Part shown: positions 15,065-18,293 of the stretch, piece by piece | Numbering within the stretch: the first letter of the stretch is position 1 | Layout: each line of letters begins with the position of its first letter | Notes under the pieces: model-generated | Told to the model about the DNA's origin: nothing | Databases searched by the model: none | The model's input: only the letters and a program-made list of their open reading frames with translations | Translations under genes and position numbers: made by a program | Origin: an uncultured Bacilli bacterium | GTDB taxonomy: Bacteria; Bacillota_I; Bacilli_A; RF39; UBA660 | Reading direction: 5' to 3' | Length of the DNA: 18,293 bases | NCBI GenBank assembly: GCA_947588975.1 | Contig: CANQAF010000024.1 | Span: 1-18,293, forward strand

Positions 15065-15089
15065 AAGGTTTTCATAGAAAATCTTTTTT
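15063..15089 (+). terminator. Intrinsic terminator of the multi-module gene
   Basis: AAAAGGTTTTC (15063-15073) pairs with GAAAATCTTTT (15077-15087) over 11 positions, including one G-T wobble, around an ATA loop, and ends in a T-run. It starts within the TAA stop (15062-15064). Confidence 0.8.
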
Positions 15090-15097
15090 GGTATAAT
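15069..15097 (+). promoter_or_regulatory. Promoter of hemW, overlapping the preceding terminator
   Basis: TATAAT at 15092-15097 with TG at 15089-15090 is an extended -10. TTTTCA (15069-15074), 17 bp upstream, is a weak -35 that lies inside the terminator hairpin of the previous gene. Confidence 0.6.
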
Positions 15098-15116
15098 CAA
15101 AAAAAGAAGTGATATT

Positions 15117-16220
15117 ATGATAAAATCTGTATACATACATATACCATTTTGCAATCAAATTTGTACTTATTGTGACTTTCCTAAAATGGTATATCAAGAC
15201 AAATGGATTCATAGTTATTTAGAAGCGCTAAATCAAGAAATTAAAATGAACTATCAAAATGAATCTTTCAAAACGATTTATATTGGTGGAGGAACACCAT
15301 CAGCTCTTTCGATCAATGAATTTAAACATATGTTAAATATTGTCGATCAATTCAAAAAAGAAAAAGACTACGAGTATACAATAGAGTGTAATATTGAATC
15401 TTTAACTGAAGAAAAAATAAAATATATGAAAATGTATGGTGTCAATCGTATTAGTATAGGAGTACAGACATTTCAAGAAAAAAATTTAGAATTGTTAAAT
15501 CGTCACCATCAAAAAGATCAAGTATTTTCTATGGTCAAATTACTAAAACAATATGGATTAACTAATATTAATATCGATTTAATTTATGCGCTTCCTAATG
15601 AAACAATCGATGATGTAATATCCGATATAGAAGCTTTTCTTAAATTGGAAATTCCACATATTTCTACTTATTCATTAATCATTGAACCAAATACTACTTT
15701 ATATATTCAAAAAATACAACCAATTCAGGAAGATTTAGATGAAAAAATGTATCGAACTATTTGTAATATGCTTAAGAAAAATGGATATCATCACTATGAA
15801 ATTAGTAATTTTTCAAAACCGGGGTATGAATCTAAGCATAATTTAACTTATTGGAATAACGAAGAATATTATGGTTTTGGGCTAGGAGCAAGTGGGTATA
15901 AACATCCTATACGCTATAATAATACCAAAAGCCTTACTAATTATTGCAAAGGTCATTTTCGCCTGGAACAAGAAGTTATCACACCTCAAATACAAATGGA
16001 AAATGAAATGATTTTAGGTCTACGTAAGCGCCAAGGTGTTAGTCGAAGTCATTTCATTAAGAAATATGGTGTACCTATAGAATCTGTGTTTCCAATTGAA
16101 AGATTAATCCAACAAAAACAATTGAAGATGCAAGGGGATTTTATTTTCATTCCAGAAGATAAAATTTATATATCCAATGATATTTTAGTAGAATTTATTT
16201 TAGAAAAAACGCATTCTTAA
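15117..16220 (+). CDS. hemW: HemW-like radical SAM protein (heme chaperone family)
   Basis: Radical SAM enzyme of 367 residues. The 4Fe-4S cluster ligands are Cys12, Cys16 and Cys19 in CNQICTYCDF; the next residue pair is Asp-Phe rather than the fourth cysteine motif of HemN, which supports HemW over true coproporphyrinogen III dehydrogenase. GGGTP (57-61) is the SAM-binding motif, and HNLTYW (241-246) is the conserved HemW motif linked to heme binding. The C-terminal HemW domain includes EMILGLRKRQGV. HemW inserts heme into respiratory proteins, but the family is also kept next to lepA in organisms without much respiration. No other heme gene is in the window. The ATG follows AGAAGTGAT (15105-15112). 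Confidence 0.93.
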   Translation: MIKSVYIHIPFCNQICTYCDFPKMVYQDKWIHSYLEALNQEIKMNYQNESFKTIYIGGGTPSALSINEFKHMLNIVDQFKKEKDYEYTIECNIESLTEEKIKYMKMYGVNRISIGVQTFQEKNLELLNRHHQKDQVFSMVKLLKQYGLTNINIDLIYALPNETIDDVISDIEAFLKLEIPHISTYSLIIEPNTTLYIQKIQPIQEDLDEKMYRTICNMLKKNGYHHYEISNFSKPGYESKHNLTYWNNEEYYGFGLGASGYKHPIRYNNTKSLTNYCKGHFRLEQEVITPQIQMENEMILGLRKRQGVSRSHFIKKYGVPIESVFPIERLIQQKQLKMQGDFIFIPEDKIYISNDILVEFILEKTHS

Positions 16221-16231
16221 TTGCGTTTTTT
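16204..16231 (+). terminator. Intrinsic terminator of hemW
   Basis: AAAAAACGCA (16204-16213) pairs perfectly with TGCGTTTTTT (16222-16231). The hemW stop TAA (16218-16220) lies in the loop. Confidence 0.85.
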
Positions 16232-16254
16232 CATACATTAAATTGGTGATATTC

Positions 16255-16890
16255 ATGAAAAAGTTAATTGCACATAGGGGAAATAACAATCACGGATACC
16301 AAGAAAACACGAAAGAAGCATTGTTGTTAGCTCTCCAAGAAGATTATATTGCTGGAGTAGAACTAGATATTCGAAAAACAAAAGATAATCAATTAGTTAT
16401 AATTCATAATGCAACGATATCATGGACAAGTAATGGAGTTGGAATTGTTAAATATATGACTTTAGAAGAATTAAAACATTACAATTTTGGAAATTCACAA
16501 TACCCATCTCATATTAGTACTTTAGATGAATTTTTAAATAGGGTAGATACGCATAAAATAATATTAATTGAAATAAAAGTCACTGATTGTTCAGACATAT
16601 TATATGAAACTCTAAAAAAATATTCAAACTTAAATATTTATATATGTAGTTTTTATGAACGTATCTTAGAAGAATTTAAAGCTAAATATCCACAATATCC
16701 AGTGGGAATTATTATGGGAAATTTTATTAATCATAATGTCAATACTTCTCACTATGACTTTATTGTAACGCAAAATTTAAAGCAACATCATAACAATATA
16801 TTTATATGGGGAAAGCATTCAAAAGAAGTATTACAGGCATTGGATGATTCTAAATGGATTATTACAGATCAAGCTTATCAGTTTAAATAA
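16255..16890 (+). CDS. Glycerophosphodiester phosphodiesterase family protein
   Basis: Short GDPD-family enzyme of 211 residues, cytoplasmic (no signal peptide), predicted to hydrolyse glycerophosphodiesters to glycerol-3-phosphate and an alcohol. Family motifs are AHRG (His7, Arg8), ENT (17-19), ELDI (Glu36, Asp38), IIHN (His51), LIEIK (Glu106, Lys108) and IITDQ near the end. The usual His-Asp pair is His51-Asn52 here. At 211 residues it is shorter than typical members (about 240). ATG 16255 follows GGTGAT (16245-16250); the TTG at 16243 precedes that site and is unlikely. No convincing promoter lies between the hemW terminator and this gene, so it may depend on readthrough. Confidence 0.87.
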   Translation: MKKLIAHRGNNNHGYQENTKEALLLALQEDYIAGVELDIRKTKDNQLVIIHNATISWTSNGVGIVKYMTLEELKHYNFGNSQYPSHISTLDEFLNRVDTHKIILIEIKVTDCSDILYETLKKYSNLNIYICSFYERILEEFKAKYPQYPVGIIMGNFINHNVNTSHYDFIVTQNLKQHHNNIFIWGKHSKEVLQALDDSKWIITDQAYQFK

Positions 16891-17380
16891 TATGTCCACC
16901 ACAAATTGGGATGGTATTTTCCGCTATAATCATACAACTAGAATCATGCTTTTCTAAAATAGAAACAATATATTTTCTTTTTTTTCTAGGTGTTACAATT
17001 AAATATATTTCTTTTTCACTTTCCATTCCGTTTCCTTTTAGTACAGTAACTGCAAATCCATGATCTCTAAGTTCATTTAACATATTATCATTACCAACAT
17101 CTGTAATACATAAAAGCATATTAGATCCCATCGCTAATTTTTCTTCTAACCAACTTCCTACATATGATCCTAAAAATGAACCGAGTGCAAAAACAACAAT
17201 TTTCATAAAATCTTCTTGGATACCTACTATTACGACACCAGTAGCAGTAATCCAAACCATTGCATGAGCGAGTTGGAGAATGGATCCTAACCATTTTTTC
17301 CCATTCGCTACTACAATCATTCGTAAGGTGCCTAAAGCAAGTTCCATAATTTTAGAAATAAATATAAATAAATAGATCAT
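16883..17380 (-). CDS. UPF0316 family membrane protein (DUF5698/DUF2179)
   Basis: Protein of 165 residues of the UPF0316 family (Bacillus YebE type), whose function is not established. Three membrane helices (about 2-22, 34-54 and 58-76) are followed by GSYVGSWLEEKLAMG (71-85), a family signature, and a cytoplasmic DUF2179 domain (about 88-160), the small domain also found at the end of YitT-type proteins. The GTLR motif (17-20) in the first helix is also typical. It is 22 bp downstream of sigG on the same strand, with an AGAGG site (17388-17392), so the two likely form an operon. Its last 8 bp overlap the 3' end of the convergent phosphodiesterase gene. Confidence 0.9.
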   Translation of the reverse strand: MIYLFIFISKIMELALGTLRMIVVANGKKWLGSILQLAHAMVWITATGVVIVGIQEDFMKIVVFALGSFLGSYVGSWLEEKLAMGSNMLLCITDVGNDNMLNELRDHGFAVTVLKGNGMESEKEIYLIVTPRKKRKYIVSILEKHDSSCMIIAENTIPICGGHII

Positions 17381-17402
17381 GAAATATCCTCTTTCCCGTT
17401 TA

Positions 17403-18179
17403 TTAGGAAATCATTTTTTTAATATTTTCTAAACCACTTTTTTCTAATCTAGAAATTTGTGCCTGTGATATACCAATTTCTTTTGCAAGCTCTAACTGTG
17501 TTTTACCGATGATATAACGTTCATATAAAATATGTCGTTCTTTTTCTTTCAATTGTTCCATAGCATCTCGCAGTGAAATTTTCATATCTAAAGAATAATG
17601 TGTATCATTTTTATCTTCTAATTGATCAGCTAAATAGATAGTATCTCCACCATCATTATATATAGGTTCAAACATACTAATTGTATCGCGCATAGAATCC
17701 ATCGCATTGCTTACCTCATATTCCGATAATTCTAATGCTTTTGCTATTTCAGCAGTAGTCGGTTCTTTCCCATATTGATTGGTTAATTCTTCTTTTTTTC
17801 TCATCGCACGATATGCAATATCTTTAATGCTTCGAGCTACTCGAATACTACCACTATCACGTAAGTAACGTTTCACTTCTCCTAATATCATAGGAACTGC
17901 ATAAGTTGAGAATTTCACTTCTTTTTCTAAATCAAAATTATCGATTGCTTTGATTAATCCAATTACACCAACTTGAAATAAATCATCCATATTATCGGTA
18001 CGATTATTATATTTTTTTAAAATGGATAACACTAATTTTAAATTTCCATTAATTAATTCTTCTTTTGCCTGCAAATCACCATTTTGGTAGCATCGAAAAA
18101 GATGATCCATCTCTTCTGTTGATAATACTTTAATATTCGCAGTATTCACGCCACAAATTTCTACTTTATGACGTGCCAT
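17403..18179 (-). CDS. sigG: RNA polymerase sporulation sigma factor G
   Basis: Late forespore sigma factor of 258 residues; Bacillus SigG has 260. The N-terminus MARHKVEICGV closely matches the SigG-specific start. Region 2 contains DDLFQVGVIGLIKAIDNFD (65-83) and KFSTYAVPMILGE (89-101). EPIYNDGGD (171-179) is a SigF/SigG linker motif, and the region 4 helix-turn-helix is TQLELAKEIGISQAQISRLE (227-246). I chose the ATG at 18179 because AAAGGAG (18186-18192) precedes it by 6 nt; the frame stays open for another 30 codons upstream but without a ribosome-binding site. SigG directs spore DNA-protection and germination genes after engulfment. Its usual neighbours sigE and spoIIGA would lie outside the window if present. 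Confidence 0.95.
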   Translation of the reverse strand: MARHKVEICGVNTANIKVLSTEEMDHLFRCYQNGDLQAKEELINGNLKLVLSILKKYNNRTDNMDDLFQVGVIGLIKAIDNFDLEKEVKFSTYAVPMILGEVKRYLRDSGSIRVARSIKDIAYRAMRKKEELTNQYGKEPTTAEIAKALELSEYEVSNAMDSMRDTISMFEPIYNDGGDTIYLADQLEDKNDTHYSLDMKISLRDAMEQLKEKERHILYERYIIGKTQLELAKEIGISQAQISRLEKSGLENIKKMIS

Positions 18180-18199
18180 ATATTTCTCCTTTCTGTTTT

Positions 18200-18230
18200 T
18201 ATCTTGTAGCGATATATTAAAATTTATACA
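18200..18230 (-). promoter_or_regulatory. Possible sigma-F/sigma-G-type promoter of sigG
   Basis: On the minus strand TGTATA (18230-18225) contains GTATA, a sigma-F -35 core. After 18 bp, CAAGATA (18206-18200) fits the sigma-G -10 (CATAMTA) at five of seven positions. sigG is transcribed by sigma-F and then by itself in Bacillus. The match is partial, and the leader would be only about 15 nt. Confidence 0.3.
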
Positions 18231-18293
18231 AAAGTCATATTTTTTTAAAATATACATACATTGTAACAAAGCAGTTCAAGCTTTTTTATTTGA
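18207..18293. other. Intergenic region upstream of sigG with no gene seen
   Basis: AT-rich end of the window. No coding frame with a ribosome-binding site was found on either strand; the open extension of the sigG frame ends at 18269. Apart from the possible sigG promoter I see only a 5-bp hairpin at 18268-18284. Confidence 0.5.

Noticed and set aside
15117..16220. Oxygen-independent coproporphyrinogen III oxidase (HemN) as the name for this radical SAM gene
   Set aside because: It lacks the fourth cysteine of HemN and has the HNxxYW motif and lepA linkage typical of HemW.
18268..18284. Small hairpin with a T-run near the right edge
   Set aside because: The stem is only 5 bp, and no plus-strand gene ends here; on the minus strand the T-run is poor. 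Too weak to call a terminator.

Overview
This is an AT-rich window (roughly 30% G+C by eye) from an endospore-forming low-GC Bacillota. The sporulation genes spoIIP and sigG, the order spoIIP / small membrane protein / lepA / hemW, and the strong AGGAGG or GGTGAT ribosome-binding sites all point that way. The order matches the conserved Bacillus-type spoIIP-yqxA-lepA-hemW locus. I cannot name a species; a gut-type Bacilli or Erysipelotrichia-like lineage is a guess. The standard genetic code is used, with TGA as a stop.

Left part (1-8627), membrane and envelope stress. The window opens in the C-terminal DNA-binding domain of an OmpR-type response regulator, followed by its overlapping histidine kinase. 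Next is a stand-alone DUF362 protein with a cysteine cluster. An autoregulated zinc-type efflux operon follows: a SmtB-like ArsR repressor with a visible palindromic operator, and a P1B-2 ATPase lacking the N-terminal metal-binding domain. A heterodimeric ABC exporter comes next, with one degenerate and one canonical ATP site. It is driven by a perfect consensus sigma-A promoter whose -10 lies in an inverted repeat.

Middle part (8628-16890), cell wall, sporulation and housekeeping. A membrane-anchored polysaccharide deacetylase with two Ig-like modules precedes spoIIP. SpoIIP, the engulfment peptidoglycan hydrolase, has a sigma-E-like promoter and is followed by a small one-TM protein in the yqxA position. 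Then come lepA, a 582-residue unrecognised protein built from about eight helix-turn-helix-like modules, hemW and a glycerophosphodiester phosphodiesterase.

Right part (16883-18293), opposite strand. sigG, the late forespore sigma factor, is followed 22 bp later by a UPF0316/DUF2179 membrane protein. That gene's 3' end overlaps the phosphodiesterase gene tail-to-tail by 8 bp.

Intergenic regions are short (none above about 115 bp), and several terminators include the stop codon of the gene they end. The most original element is the multi-module protein at 13316-15064. No mobile element, CRISPR array, tRNA or rRNA was seen.
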